Counted from the first letter of the stretch, positions 1 to 9,110 are shown. The stretch is DNA of 62,500 bases from Symbiodinium natans (GCA_905221605.1 CAJNDS010002719.1:122562-185061); one strand, 5' to 3'. Numbers and translations: made by a program. The notes: generated from the letters alone by a model not told the origin.

Positions 1-527
1 AGTCTAGGGTTTGGGGATTCAGGGTTCCGGATAGGGTTTAGGGACTTGGGGGTTGGCCCCTTAATGCCCAGAGCCGTCGCAGACTTCAGGAACTTCAGGG
101 CAACAGGGCTTTGACCTGCCGATAAACCTGCCAAACTCAAGTTGTGCCTACATCACCATCCAGCCCTGACGCACCCTTAATCAACCCTCAACCCTCAACC
201 CAAAATGAACCCTAATTAAGCCCTAAACCAACCCTAAACCCTAAACCCTAAACCCTACCCCCTAAACCCTACACCCTAAACCCTAAACCCCGTGATGTTT
301 GTCTGTTGTCGCGGCGGTGACTGCTCGAGGGTCAGCTCCGTTCCTTCTTGCTCGGCTCGATGGTGTTCACAACGATTCCGCCGCCAGATTCCCGGCGAAT
401 GTGAGAAAATACTGGGATAAAAGTAAAACATGGAAATATTATAATTACTAAAACCCGTATATTTCTAACATGGCAATCATATAAACACGAATCATCCATA
501 TGTGTAGAGCAACAGACTCTTAAGGAG

Positions 528-646
528 CTACCAGTGTTGGCCGCAATGGAACGCCGCGCCAGGGCCCCGAGAAGCCAGCAGACACGGCAGGGGCTCCTGA
601 GGCGCCTGCCACTGAGGGGTAAAGAGCTGCCAGGCCGGATCGCCAC
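528..646 (-). CDS. DUF1796-like gene, last exon with stop
   Basis: Terminal exon of the gene running 1933 to 528 on the minus strand. The acceptor is CCAAG|GT and two bases complete a glycine codon from the exon at 820-1020. The frame reads GDPAWQLFTPQWQAP onward for 38 residues to a TAG at 528-530. The next 120 bases downstream are AT-rich and repeat-free, as expected of a 3' UTR, unlike the GC-rich exon. Another minus frame is also open here, but only this one keeps phase with the upstream exon. Seen: frame, splice AG, stop. Inferred: membership in the gene. Confidence 0.5.
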
Positions 647-819
647 CTTGGTTTAGGGTTTAGGGTTTAGGGTTTAGGGTTTAGGGTTTAGGGTTTAGGG
701 TTTAGGGGTAGCCAGTAGCCAGATTTTCTCATAAGAGTACCCACTTTGTTTCTGGTGGGTTACTTTAATCAGGGAGCCTTGAACCCCAAAAAAAGAGTAC
801 CACCGGGCTACCAAGCCAC
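647..819 (-). other. 173-nt intron made of a family A element plus telomeric repeat
   Basis: The insertion is bounded by direct copies of GCCACC at 642-647 and 815-820. Inside are a family A palindromic element (707-815) and a pure TTTAGGG tract (651-706) that splits its terminal TTGG|TAGCC. The donor is G|GTGGC and the acceptor AAG|GTGGC, so both splice junctions lie at the duplicated hexamer and splicing restores one copy. Confidence 0.55.
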
Positions 820-1020
820 CATCGAACGGGTAGATGTCCGCAGCTAGGTGCGCAAAGCTGGCGTAAGCTCGCGCAGGCCTGCGCTGCCCGCTCCAGAGGA
901 TGATGGCCTCGGCGATCGCTTCGCAGCAGCGCTCGCCGCAGGTTGCCAGAGGGTGACGCCCGGGTGCTGGGACTTGCTGGTAGTCTTCCTCCGTGAAGCT
1001 GAAGACGATGATGCCCTCAC
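820..1020 (-). CDS. DUF1796-like gene, internal exon
   Basis: Exon of 201 nt, acceptor GGAAG|GT. The frame begins with two bases, then 66 codons including GIIVFSFTEEDYQQV, CEAIAEAIILW and ADIYPFDG, and leaves one base before donor GTGGCT. It is fully open, rich in GC-ending codons, and in phase with the terminal exon. It probably forms the C-terminal half of the domain begun in the exon at 1579-1933. The short plus-strand ORF over the same bases is a shadow. Confidence 0.55.
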
Positions 1021-1165
1021 CTTCCTTGGGGATTAATTGAACCCTAGTTACAAGGGTTTGTGGTTATGATTGTAGCAGTTGGTCATAAAATCCTAGTTAC
1101 TTTTACTCTAGGCTTCATGTCAAATATGGTCCCCCAAGGTTCTGGCGCATGGACCAGCATAGGGC

Positions 1166-1214
1166 CGCGTTCGCCTTGCAGCTCCACCAGCAAGAGCACA
1201 AAGATACCCTGCGC
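1166..1214 (-). CDS. DUF1796-like gene, short exon
   Basis: The acceptor CCGAG| lies inside the 13-bp direct repeat. The frame reads AQGIFVLLLVELQGER. The 3' end is placed at a GC donor (CGCG|GCCC) because that gives the one-base phase the next exon needs. The frame stays open further, so this end is uncertain. Confidence 0.4.
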
Positions 1215-1327
1215 CTCGGAGTTTAGGGTTTAAGGTTGAGGGTTTAGGGTTTAGGGCCCTAAACTGCAAACCCAAACCCTAAACCCTAAGCCCTAAACCC
1301 TAAACCCGAAACACTAAACCCCTGCGC
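1215..1327 (-). other. 113-nt GC-AG intron of telomeric repeat with 13-bp target duplication
   Basis: CCCTGCGCCTCGG occurs at 1207-1219 and again at 1320-1332, on either side of a 100-bp block. The block is a TTTAGGG-type arm running into a CCCTAAA-type arm, an inverted pair beginning GTTTAG and ending CTAAAC. On the minus strand donor GAG|GCGCAG and acceptor CCGAG|GCGCAG are the same sequence from the two repeat copies. Splicing there removes exactly one repeat unit and rejoins PEAQGIFV without a frame change. No GT-AG pair of this length exists here. Confidence 0.6.
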
Positions 1328-1394
1328 CTCGGGGAGGGTCATCATCAGCTGCTGTCGCAGCTGCCAAGCTTGCTCGAGTTCGCGCGTGCTGTTC
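1328..1394 (-). CDS. DUF1796-like gene, internal exon
   Basis: Acceptor AACTAG|G. One base completes a valine from exon 1579-1933, then 22 codons NSTRELEQAWQLRQQLMMTL up to the PE before the telomeric intron. The join reads VFVRLVNSTRELEQAW, as expected for a continuing domain. It requires a GA donor (CTGGT|GAACC) on the upstream exon, a donor class reported in dinoflagellates. Confidence 0.55.
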
Positions 1395-1578
1395 CTAGTT
1401 TTCCCCGGCGACCTAGAGAAGAAGTAATTCTAAAAGGGAGCCTCCATGATGAGAAAGAGGCCATGAACCCGTTTTTGGATTCACTGAGAAAGGCACCCTT
1501 TTGTCTCCTATGGGTTTTCTCCGGGGGCCGAACGGTCGAAAGAGGGCGAAAGGGAGTGCTAGTGGGAGTCCTAGGTTC

Positions 1579-1933
1579 ACCAGCCGCACAAACACGCGCG
1601 AGGCCTGCCGCGGCACATCGCCACGTCCAAGGAATCTCTGTGCTCTCCGTAAAATGTCCTCACGCGTGCGGGCATCGTCGAGGTTCGCATGCCAGAAGCT
1701 GCCACCCCAGTGTGCTCCATAGAACACATCGTGTAGCTCCTCCTCCCCGCGCCGCCGTTCAGTGTAGGAAAGGAAGTCACTGAACTCCGCGTTGATGCAG
1801 TGCACAATGCCCTCTAAGGGGCTGCGTACCCAGTCGAAGGGGTAGGAGTTCTTGCGTAAGTCCAGCAGTTGCAGGGCATAGGCCGGTGCGCAGTAGCAGC
1901 CAAGGCTCACAAACTCGCTGCGGGCGATGAACT
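1579..1933 (-). CDS. DUF1796-like putative papain-like peptidase, main exon (partial gene)
   Basis: A 355-nt exon, the longest spliced exon in the window. The acceptor CTACAG|AG follows directly on a family E palindromic element (1941-2062). The protein reads EFVSLGCYCAPAY, then LRKNSYPFDWVRSPLEG, then FSDFLSY and VFYGAHWGG. The SLGxxCxxAxxL start and the YPFDWVRS segment match my memory of the DUF1796 family (putative papain-like cysteine peptidase), with C in SLGCYCAP as the presumed nucleophile. Upstream N-terminal exons were not found, so the gene is partial here. Activity is not shown by the sequence; a Pfam search for PF08795 would settle the family. Confidence 0.5.
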
Positions 1934-1940
1934 CTGTAGC

Positions 1941-2062
1941 CTAGGTTGCCCGGAAGCCTAGGATTAAACAGGGTGCCCCCTTGTTTGCTTAAAGGGGCTT
2001 CTAAGGGAACCTAACTCCCCCCCCCAAAACAAGGGAGAAAAGGGTACCACTGGGCATCCTGG
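1941..2062. mobile_element. Palindromic element, family E copy 1
   Basis: Starts GGTTGCCCGGAAGCCTAGG and ends GGGCATCCTGG; the middle AGGGTGCCC...TTCTAAGGGAACCTAA recurs at 51057-51170. It abuts the exon at 1579-1933 with only CTACAG between. Confidence 0.5.
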
Positions 2063-2127
2063 TAGCCCTTTGCCCATGCAGATGGAGCAGTGTGCGGCGT
2101 TCGTGTGGTTGCATGTCTGCGAAGTAC

Positions 2128-2221
2128 TGCCTCTTACTTCTCCACTAACCAAGGGGAATAAAAAGAGGCCAAGCCTTATTTTTACTATTAGAAAAGGAAG
2201 CCCAAAAAGTTTAAAGTTCAG
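2128..2221. repeat. Dispersed repeat, family H copy 1
   Basis: Shares CTTACTTCTCCA-TAACCAAGGGGAA and the end CCCAAAAAGTTTAAAGTTCA with 23934-24020. Confidence 0.5.
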
Positions 2222-2462
2222 CTATTGGCTAAGTAAGGGCCTGTCATGGATATTCGGATTTTCCAGGTGTGCATCCCAGGGGATCAGCTCTGGGACGACC
2301 TGCGGTGTCCACTCAGGCGCGGCAGCCCTCAGTGTGCTGGTCACCTGAGGTTATTTGAGTTAGGAACTCACAAGATTTTGTTTTGAAGTTATTCGCGCGC
2401 TATATTCCTTGCTATATCACCTGAGTCCGGTAACTTCGTTTAAGCTCCTTAACACGAGCCCA

Positions 2463-2540
2463 GCCCTAAACCCTAAACCCTAAACCCTAAACCCTAAACC
2501 CTAAACCCTAAACCCTAAACCCTAAACCCTAAACCCTAAT
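2463..2540. repeat. Interstitial telomeric array (CCCTAAA), about 11 units
   Basis: Near-perfect heptamer array. It ends beside the exon candidate at 2550-2670. Confidence 0.95.
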
Positions 2541-2549
2541 CCCAGTCAC

Positions 2550-2670
2550 GGTGTCCACGTTGTCGTGTTCCCTGCCGGGCTCCGGCACACTCTCAGTCAC
2601 CTCAGGGTCGTTCACCTCGGGGCCCGACTCCTCCAGGAAGCGCCAGATCGCTGGCTCCAGCAGCATGCAC
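2550..2670 (-). CDS. Candidate exon, unassigned
   Basis: Acceptor TAACAG|G and donor ACC|GTGACT. Frame of 40 codons starting CMLLEPAIWRFLEESGPEV and continuing acidic (EVTESVPEPG, DNVDTV). It lies between the channel C-linker exon and the DUF1796-like gene, so it could be the C-terminal tail of the first or the N-terminal part of the second. No domain recognised. Confidence 0.4.
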
Positions 2671-3534
2671 CTGTAACATACTTCAATATATATCCGCCGA
2701 CCCCGCCAAAGGCGTCAGTGTTCCCCCACCCCCTACCCCCCCCCTCCCACCCCCTACCCCCAACACACCTTTAATCACCATTCCCGCCCCCTCCCCCACC
2801 CCCCCCCCCCAACCCCCTCCCCCCCCCCTCCCCCACACCCCCCCTACCCCCCCCTCCCCCCGACCTATGCCATGTACTGCTGAAGTGCTTTGTGAATATC
2901 TGCTGAAGGTTAACAACGTGCAGTACTCCATACATACATACAAAGTGTGCAAGATACCATATACTGCTGTAGCGCCTTGTGAGTTTCTATATCTGCCGAA
3001 GGTTCACAAAGTGCAGGGTTTTGGAAGTTTGGGGTATAGGGCCCCTTGGGCATCCAGGCGTTTTGGGGATGCAGGTGGAGCTTCCCGCCGCAGCCCTAAC
3101 CCTAAACCCTAAACCCCTAAACCCCTAAAACCCTAAAACTGACCCAGGCACAGCTTCCCGCAGGCGACGAGGGCTTGGCTGGCAGCAAGGCCAAAGCCAA
3201 GCGCCGGCGCCAGCGATGGTGCAAGCCTTGGGAGTGGCGCTTGGGGTGACAAAAGAACACGCATGTACCGTCAGGACGGGGTTAAGGCTTTCGGGTTAAG
3301 GGTTTGGGGTAAGGTTTTAGGGTTTAGGGTTCTATATATATATATATATGTATATACAGACAGAGAGAGCAATTATAGAGTTGGCGTAGTGCATTTGTGA
3401 TCCCAAACCTTGGTACTCAGGCCAAAGGCACGTCTGGGATGCCCAGGAAAGCGCATCGCCCCCCGGCCCTGCAAGCGCATCCAGCGCAGCCAGCGAAGCG
3501 GACAGGGGCTCCATCACCACTGCTGATGCACTAT

Positions 3535-3651
3535 ACAAGGAGGGCCCCCCCTTGTTACAAGAGAGCTATAAGGACCCTAAGTTGGGTTGTAAGGATCCTA
3601 AATTAGGTTCTAAGTCCCTTAACTACAGTTAGTACTGTAAGGGGGCGCTCT
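3535..3651. mobile_element. MITE-like element, family C copy 1
   Basis: The left arm ACAAGGAGGGCCCCCC and the internal pair AGGACCCTAAGTTGGG / GGATCCTAAATTAGG match five other copies. The right arm is degraded (GGGGGCGCTC). Confidence 0.7.
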
Positions 3652-4006
3652 ATTTTTCCACTGTAAGGGATACCCCCAAAAAGGCAGCCTTGTCGCCCCT
3701 AATCAAGAGGAATATCCAGTCCAGGCGTACATGCACTGTTGAAGTTTGAGATTGCCAGAGTACTGGCGGAGCCTGATGGCGCGCAGGTGGCTCTACATTT
3801 ATGACTCCATCCTCGCGGCTACCTGCTAGCCCTACCAATGAAGTTGCTATTGCGCTACAAAGTTTGAATTCCAAAAAAGCACCCTTGCCAGCTGGCAGGA
3901 TGGCTACAAGTATCTCTGGCTAAGAGGATTTAGGGTGTAGAGTTTGGGGTTTAAGGTTAAGGGTTTAGGGTTTCGAGGTTAGGGTGTAGAGCACTGGAAG
4001 GAGTGA

Positions 4007-4111
4007 GACCCCTCAGTACTCTAGGAATAAAAAGGGCGCCCTTTCGGGTTAAAAGGTGCTTAGAAGGGAACCACTTAAAAAAGGAAATGATGGGCCTACT
4101 CTGGGTCCTAG
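4007..4111. mobile_element. MITE-like element, family D copy 1
   Basis: Contains AAAAGGGCGCCC, AGAAGGGAACC and the terminal CTCTGGGTCCTAG shared with copies at 34055, 39511, 48038, 48950 and 55950. Confidence 0.6.
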
Positions 4112-4272
4112 TAGGAAAAAATATATGTATATATTACACATATGTATATATAAATTCCATCCATATGATTATGCTAAGGGGTCCTGTGCCCTTTTTGGGC
4201 AAAAGGGCACCACTGGGCTGCCAAGTCTTGGTTCAGGCCTTAGGGGTTTTTGCAGTTAGGGTTTGGGGTTCG

Positions 4273-4380
4273 TAGGGTTTAGGGTTTAGGGTTTAGGGTT
4301 TAGGGTTTAGGGTTTAGGGTTTAGGGTTTAGGGTTTAGGGTTTAGGGTTTAGGGTTTAGGGTTTAGGGTTTAGGGTTTAG
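4273..4380. repeat. Pure interstitial telomeric array (TTTAGGG), about 15 units
   Basis: Uninterrupted perfect heptamers directly next to the channel exon ending at 4384. Confidence 0.95.
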
Positions 4381-4383
4381 CGC

Positions 4384-4462
4384 ATGAGGTGCCTCCATGT
4401 ACTGCTTCCGCAGCTCGTACTGGAGCAAATTCTGCAGGGGAACCGAGAGCATGTCCAGAATC
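4384..4462 (-). CDS. Voltage-gated channel, C-linker exon 3
   Basis: Minus frame RILDMLSVPLQNLLQYEL then RKQYMEAPH. The pattern L-x-x-LS-x-PLQ-x-x-L is the C-linker segment just before the cyclic-nucleotide-binding domain in CNG/EAG-type channels. Acceptor CGCCAG|G (an alternative one lies at 4474). The end is placed at a GC donor, CAT|GCGC, which begins the telomeric array. Phase with the previous exon is unresolved, so a small exon may be missing. Confidence 0.5.
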
Positions 4463-4716
4463 CTGGCGCCCCAGCTTATTCTACACGGTTTAGGGTTTAG
4501 GGTTTAGGGTTTGGGGTTTAGGGTTTAGGGTTTGGGGTTTAGGGTTTAGGGTTTAGGGTTTAGGGTTTAGGGGCCCATGTACCGTATATACGGTCTATAC
4601 GTACGACTTTAAGTCCTGCTGAGGGTATATGAACCATAAACGCAAGGCACCACTCAACCTCTGTACACGCAAAACTCTGAACCACTAAACCCTGAGCCCC
4701 GCTTAATACCTGAACC

Positions 4717-4797
4717 TTGGGACTACTAACAGTCCTTAATCGGAATTGTGGTGTAATCCCCACTAATTAAGGACTTTTAGTATAAGAAGGAACATGC
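4717..4797. mobile_element. MITE-like element, family B copy 1
   Basis: CTAACAGTCCTTAAT and its reverse-complement arm AATTAAGGACTTTTAG, ending AAGAAGGAACATG. A shortened copy of the family best seen at 28844-28943. Confidence 0.5.
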
Positions 4798-4891
4798 AAA
4801 GCTGAAGCCCTGAACCCCACACCTGATGCCTTTAAAAGCCCCGGTGTGTGAGGAGAACCGTCAAGCCCGGACACTTTGAGCACAGGGTTTG

Positions 4892-4982
4892 CCTGGCACT
4901 CTATTTACCTACAGTTTAGCAGAACCTACCCCTTAATTCGCAGGTAGAAACCATAAAGCTCTAGGGTAAAGAGAGTCCTAGG
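4892..4982. mobile_element. MITE-like element, family G copy 1
   Basis: CCTGGCACTCTATTTACCT on the left and GGTAAAGAGAGTCCTAGG on the right form imperfect inverted ends. Related copies at 11061, 40664 and 53608. Confidence 0.6.
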
Positions 4983-5159
4983 AGTGTGTGGGTTTAGGGT
5001 TCAACCCTAGAATACTAGAAAGCCCTAAACCCTAAACCCTAAACCCTAAACCCTAGAACCCATCGGGTGGGTGCGAACGCCACGGCGTGCCCCCAAAGAC
5101 CGGCCGGCACCGCTCGATGCTCTCCGGACCTTCTTGCGACTTGCTTGCAGAATTGGGCT

Positions 5160-5650
5160 TTAAGGTTTAGGGTTTATAGGGTTTAGGGTTTAGGGTTTAG
5201 GGTTTGTAGGGTTTGTAGGGTTTGTAGGGTTTGTAGGGTTTGTAGGGTTTATAGGGTTTGCAGGGTTTGTGGGGTTTGTAGGGTTTTTAGGGTTTGTAGG
5301 GTTTGTAGGGTTTGTAGGGTTTGTAGGGTTTGCAGTTTTAGGCTTTCGGGTTTGTAGGGTTTAGGGTTTAGGGTTTATAGGGTTTGTAGGGTTTGTAGGT
5401 TTTGTAGGTTTTGTAGGGTTTGTAGGGTTTGTAGGGTTTGTACGGTTTGTAGGGTTTTTAGGGTTTTTAGGGTTTTTAGGGTTTGTAGGGTTTGTAGGGT
5501 TTGTAGGGTTTGTAGGGTTTGTACGGTTTGTAGGGTTTTTAGGGTTTTTAGGGTTTGTAGGGTTTGTAGGGTTTGTAGGGTTTGTAGGGTTTGTAGGGTT
5601 TGTAGGGTTTGTAGGGTTTGTAGGGTTTGTAGGGTTTGTAGGGTGTAGGG
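5160..5650. repeat. Locally homogenised telomere-variant array (TTTGTAGGG / TTTTTAGGG)
   Basis: About 490 bp of 9-mers that differ from the telomere unit by two inserted bases, with blocks of TTTTTAGGG and TTTGTAGGG repeated in the same order. This indicates tandem expansion after insertion. Confidence 0.9.
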
Positions 5651-5901
5651 TTAGGGTTCATAGCGTTTTGGGTTTAGAGTTAAGGGTCTATAGGTTATTT
5701 ATAGCCTAAAACCACAAGTAACGCCTAAAGCCTAGACCCCGAATCCTAAACCCTAGTTCTACATAGGGTCTATACTGGGGTCGGTCTACGTCTCAGGGCA
5801 CCGGCAACTCTCAAATCATGGGGGGGAGAAGGATCCGTATGCAAAATCTGGCCACGCCCGGCCCAAACGAACCTCTAAAAGGCCATCTGTGGGCCTTTGG
5901 G

Positions 5902-6022
5902 TTTAGGGTTTAGGGTTTGGGGTTTAGGGTTTAGGGTTTAGGGCTTTAGGGCTTTAGGGCTTTAGGGCCTCGGGTTTAGGGTTTAGGGTTTAGGGTTTAG
6001 GGTTTAGGGTTTAGGGTTTAGG
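5902..6022. repeat. Interstitial telomeric array (TTTAGGG with GGGCTTTA variants)
   Basis: About 16 heptamers including a run of AGGGCTTT variants. It ends beside the 3' boundary of the channel exon at 6054-6129. Confidence 0.9.
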
Positions 6023-6053
6023 GGTTGGATCCCATGAGCCCCTAATCTGCAGC

Positions 6054-6129
6054 CGCGGCGCTGACTTCGGCCTGCCTCTTCGCGGACTGGAACTCGAGGA
6101 ACTTGATGATTCTTGAGCGGGTGGCATAC
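6054..6129 (-). CDS. Voltage-gated channel, C-linker exon 2
   Basis: The acceptor follows a pyrimidine-rich tract, CCTCCTCCGTCCCTCAG|G. The frame reads YATRSRIIKFLEFQSAKRQ then AEVSAA. RIIKFLEF is a typical C-linker helix. The first G completes a glutamine codon split from exon 8526-8590. The end is set at a GC donor (GCG|GCTGCAG); the frame meets TAG nine bases later, so an exon end must lie here unless the protein stops. Confidence 0.6.
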
Positions 6130-6146
6130 CTGAGGGACGGAGGAGG

Positions 6147-6345
6147 TTTAGGGTTTAGGGTTTAGGGTTTAGGGTTTAGGGTTTAGGGTTTAGGGTTTAG
6201 GGTTTAGGGTTTAGGGTTTAGGGTTTAGGGTTTAGGGTTTAGGGTTTAGGGTTTAATTAGGGTTTAGGGTTTAGGGTTTAGGGTTTAGGGTTTAGGTTTA
6301 GGGTTTAGGGTTTAACTAGGGTTTAACAGATTTAGGGTTTAGGGT
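6147..6345. repeat. Interstitial telomeric array (TTTAGGG), about 27 units
   Basis: Longest run of nearly perfect heptamers in the left part of the window, with a few TTTAATTAGGG interruptions. Confidence 0.95.
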
Positions 6346-7248
6346 CTAGGGACCCTAAACCCTGAGCTCTCTAAGTAGCCATTAAGATACCCTACTTATG
6401 CCCCGTTCCCATGAAGGGACACCTTGGCCCTTGCAAAGAGCATGTGTGGGTCCAGGTTTGAGTGTGGAGGGTTTCTTTTCGGTGGGCCAGGGCCAAGATG
6501 TTAAGGCCAGGGCTGTTCTTTTCACAAAGTGTAGGATTGAGGGCTGAGGGGTTAGGGGTTTAGGGTTTGATGGCTTTTGTTTAGGGTTTTAGGGTGTCCG
6601 GGCTTGGGCTTGAGGGGCTACATTCTATTGTACTTGCATGCAGCATGCATACATACACCTGCCTGCGTGCATGGCTCCTCTGTCCCTGAAAACCCTACAC
6701 CCTAGTCCCTGAACCCTGAACCCTAAACCCCAAACCCCAAACCCTAAACCCTAAATTAAACCCTAAACCCTAAAGGCACTTCAAAGCTGCGAAGCCCGCA
6801 AAGAGACCCCAGACCTTCATGCCACAAGAAGCGGGCACTTCTGAGAATCAGGGTCCATTTTGGGGTCCTTACGTTTTAAGCCGTGCTAATATAGGCCTTA
6901 GGGTTTAGGGTTCAGGGTTTAATCTAGAGAAAGACCCAAGTTCAGATGAAAGCGTACGAATTGCAACTCTGAACCCTAAACCCTGAAATGGCCGGTCTCC
7001 AGGAAGACACGGCACGCAATCTTCTTGGAGTTCAGGTAGCCTCAGCCAGGCTTGCACGGTTAGGGCTTATTTGAGTAGCCAGAAGTCTCCTAAGCGCACC
7101 ATAAGGGGTCTTCGGGCTTAAGGGCTTATGAAGGATTTAGGAGGCTACGCTACAAGAGGTACCAGGTCACTTACTCGACGAATGATGTATCCGCGTTCTT
7201 CGCGATGTGCGCGGCCAGTGCTCCACACACCCTCACCCGACCTGCTGT

Positions 7249-7374
7249 GCAAGGAGGTGGCCCCCTTACTATACTAACTGTAGTTAAGAGACTTATAGCC
7301 TCATTTTGGGATCCTTATAACCCAGTTTGGGGTCCTTATAACTCTACTTATCACTAGGGGGGCCCCTCCTTGTA
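7249..7374. mobile_element. MITE-like element, family C copy 2
   Basis: Left arm CAAGGAGGTGGCCCCCTTACTATAC, right arm ACTAGGGGGGCCCCTCCTTGTA. The internal arms GGATCCTTATAACCCA and GGGTCCTTATAACTC are also repeated. Confidence 0.8.
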
Positions 7375-7726
7375 GCTTGGCAGGCCGGTAACCACATTGC
7401 AGTATCACATCAGGGCAGAACCACGGGGCCACCAAGAAGTATGTACAGCAAACAAGTGCAAGAATGCGTACTGGAGATAGAGGGGGAGTGGGGGAGCGAA
7501 TGTAGGTACTCGTTGCCATTGCGATGCTATGTATTCTGATCGAAAACCCTAAGCCCTAAACCAGCAGCAACTTACTGAAACATCGGCATCCTAAACCCGA
7601 AACCCGAAACATTTACCCCTAAACCCTAAACCCCTAACTCTTAAACCCTAAAAACCCTTGGCCGGAGGGGGGGGGGGGGGAGAAAGCTTCAACAGAGCCT
7701 GTAGGGACCATTGCGCAATTGTGGAT

Positions 7727-7828
7727 GGTTTAGGGTTTAGGGTTTAGGGTTTAGGGTTTAGGGTTTAGGGTTTAGGGTTTAGGGTTTAGGGTTTAGGGTT
7801 TAGGGTTTAGGGTTTAGGGTTTAGGGTT
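7727..7828. repeat. Pure interstitial telomeric array (TTTAGGG), about 14 units
   Basis: Perfect heptamers inside a channel intron. Confidence 0.95.
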
Positions 7829-8346
7829 CTAGAAGGAAGCTGCATCCTGAACATTCGACCCTGAGCGTCTGCAGCCGCTGCCGGTTTGAAGCAAGCCTAG
7901 GGCCCAAATAAACCCACAACCCAAACCCCCACCCCACCCCCCCACCCCCCCCCCCCCGCAAAAAAAAAACTTAAAACAAAAAAATAATAATATACATATA
8001 CATATATATAATACATATATACATAAGCAAAAAAAGCAATACAGCCGAAGTTGCTTTGTCATTTCAGGCAGAACTCCGAGCGGTCAGGCTTCAATTTTTC
8101 CAGGTTCTAGGGTTGCTTGTGGTTTAGGGTTTAGGGTTTAGGGTTTAGGGTTTAGGGGTTAGGATTCAGGGGTCCTTTCAGGGTAGTGTCAGGGGCCCTT
8201 ATAAAGGTCCCTTGCCCTCTTAAAAGGGCCCTGAAGGATGAGCCCTGGAGTGTCATAGGGTATATAAGGGGAATAGGAGGGCTATTTTAAAGGCCCCCAG
8301 ACTAAGGGACCATATTAACTGCCCTAAGAGGTCCTTGCACCCCAAA

Positions 8347-8510
8347 GCCCTTAGGGTTTAGGGTTTAGGGTTAGGGTTTAGGGTTTAGGGTTTAGGGTTT
8401 AGGGTTTAGGGTTTAGGGTTTAGGGTTTAGGGTTTAGGGGTTTAGGGTTTAGGGTTTAGGGTTTAGGGTTTAGGGTTTAGGGTTTAGGGTTTAAGGTTTA
8501 GGGTTTAGGG
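8347..8510. repeat. Interstitial telomeric array (TTTAGGG), about 23 units
   Basis: Near-perfect heptamers, 16 bp from the 3' end of exon 8526-8590. Confidence 0.95.
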
Positions 8511-8525
8511 CTACAAGCCTAGGGC

Positions 8526-8590
8526 TGAACGTCCAACAAGCCGCGGCGGAGCATCCAAAACTGCTTCTTGGTGTCCGCGCGCCTCGAACA
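8526..8590 (-). CDS. Voltage-gated channel, C-linker exon 1
   Basis: Acceptor AAAGCAG|T, then CSRRADTKKQFWMLRRGLLD and V, then CA split before a GC donor (GTTCA|GCCC). The two bases join the first G of exon 6054-6129 to give Q and read on as YATRSRIIKFLEF. KQFWMLRR is the expected linker after S6 in EAG/CNG-like channels. The phase match through a GC donor supports both the gene and the donor type. Confidence 0.65.
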
Positions 8591-8996
8591 CTGCTTTGTT
8601 GTTGGGTTGAGAAAGGAGTTCGGGGCCTAAACCAGAAACACTAAACCCCACACCCTACTTTCGCAACCCTAAACCCTACATTTTGCAAGGTACAGAGGAA
8701 GTCTTCATGGGAAAGCTCAAGGCCCTCAAGCCTCAGCCCAGCTTGCTCGGATTGAGAGCACAAATTCCGCAATCTAAGCCACAGGTGGAAGGCGGTTAGG
8801 GTTTGGGGTTTAGGGTTTTGGGTTTAGGGTTTGGGGTTTAGGGCTTAGGGTTTAGGGTTTAGGGTTTGGGGCTTGGGGGACGTTGAGGGTTTGCAACTTC
8901 CAAGCACAATTTGGTAGGGTCTGCGGTTGAGTACTTCTGTTGCTTGAACCCTTTGCGGAACGTTGAACCCTTAAACTCAGGCAATGCAGTCGGAAC

Positions 8997-9014
8997 TCAA
9001 GCGCGGTTGGGGGT

Positions 9015-9078
<64 letters not shown>

Positions 9079-9110
9079 GGGGGTGGGGGGGGGGTTGGGG
9101 CGAGGCCGCT
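8997..9110. repeat. Poly-G tract with an uninterrupted run of 63 G
   Basis: Positions 9015-9077 are all G, flanked by further G-rich sequence. Any polyglycine or polyproline reading across it is an artefact of the homopolymer. Confidence 0.9.

Larger units (their letters stand above)
2671..4383. other. Repeat-dominated stretch without an assigned gene
   Basis: Holds a C-rich low-complexity block (2719-2865), short TTTAGGG/CCCTAAA tracts, a (TA)n tract at 3332-3350, palindromic elements of families C and D, and a pure telomeric array at 4273-4380. The GC-rich island 3140-3250 is open on both strands. The cyclic-nucleotide-binding exons expected after the channel C-linker were not found. Confidence 0.6.
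6130..8525. other. Channel intron of 2.4 kb
   Basis: Filled by a pure telomeric array at 6147-6345, a second at 7727-7828, a third at 8347-8510, a family C element (7249-7374), an A/T-rich tract near 7975-8030 and poly-C/poly-G runs. Two open islands inside it (near 6985-7060 and 7174-7240) are not needed by the channel reading frame. Confidence 0.7.

Noticed and set aside
1-330. Chromosome end, because of terminal telomeric repeats
   Set aside because: The tracts are short, degenerate, of mixed orientation and continue through the whole window.
848-1783. Plus-strand ORFs at 848-1036 and 1370-1783
   Set aside because: Shadows of the minus-strand DUF1796-like exons, which have splice phases and a family signature.
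5160-5650. CRISPR-like array
   Set aside because: No unique spacers; units are 9 bp telomere variants in a eukaryotic context.
6985-7240. Two minus-strand exon-like islands (KKIACRVFLETGHF and AHIAKNADTSFV)
   Set aside because: Within the intron between two C-linker exons that join perfectly by a split codon; adding either would break the C-linker.
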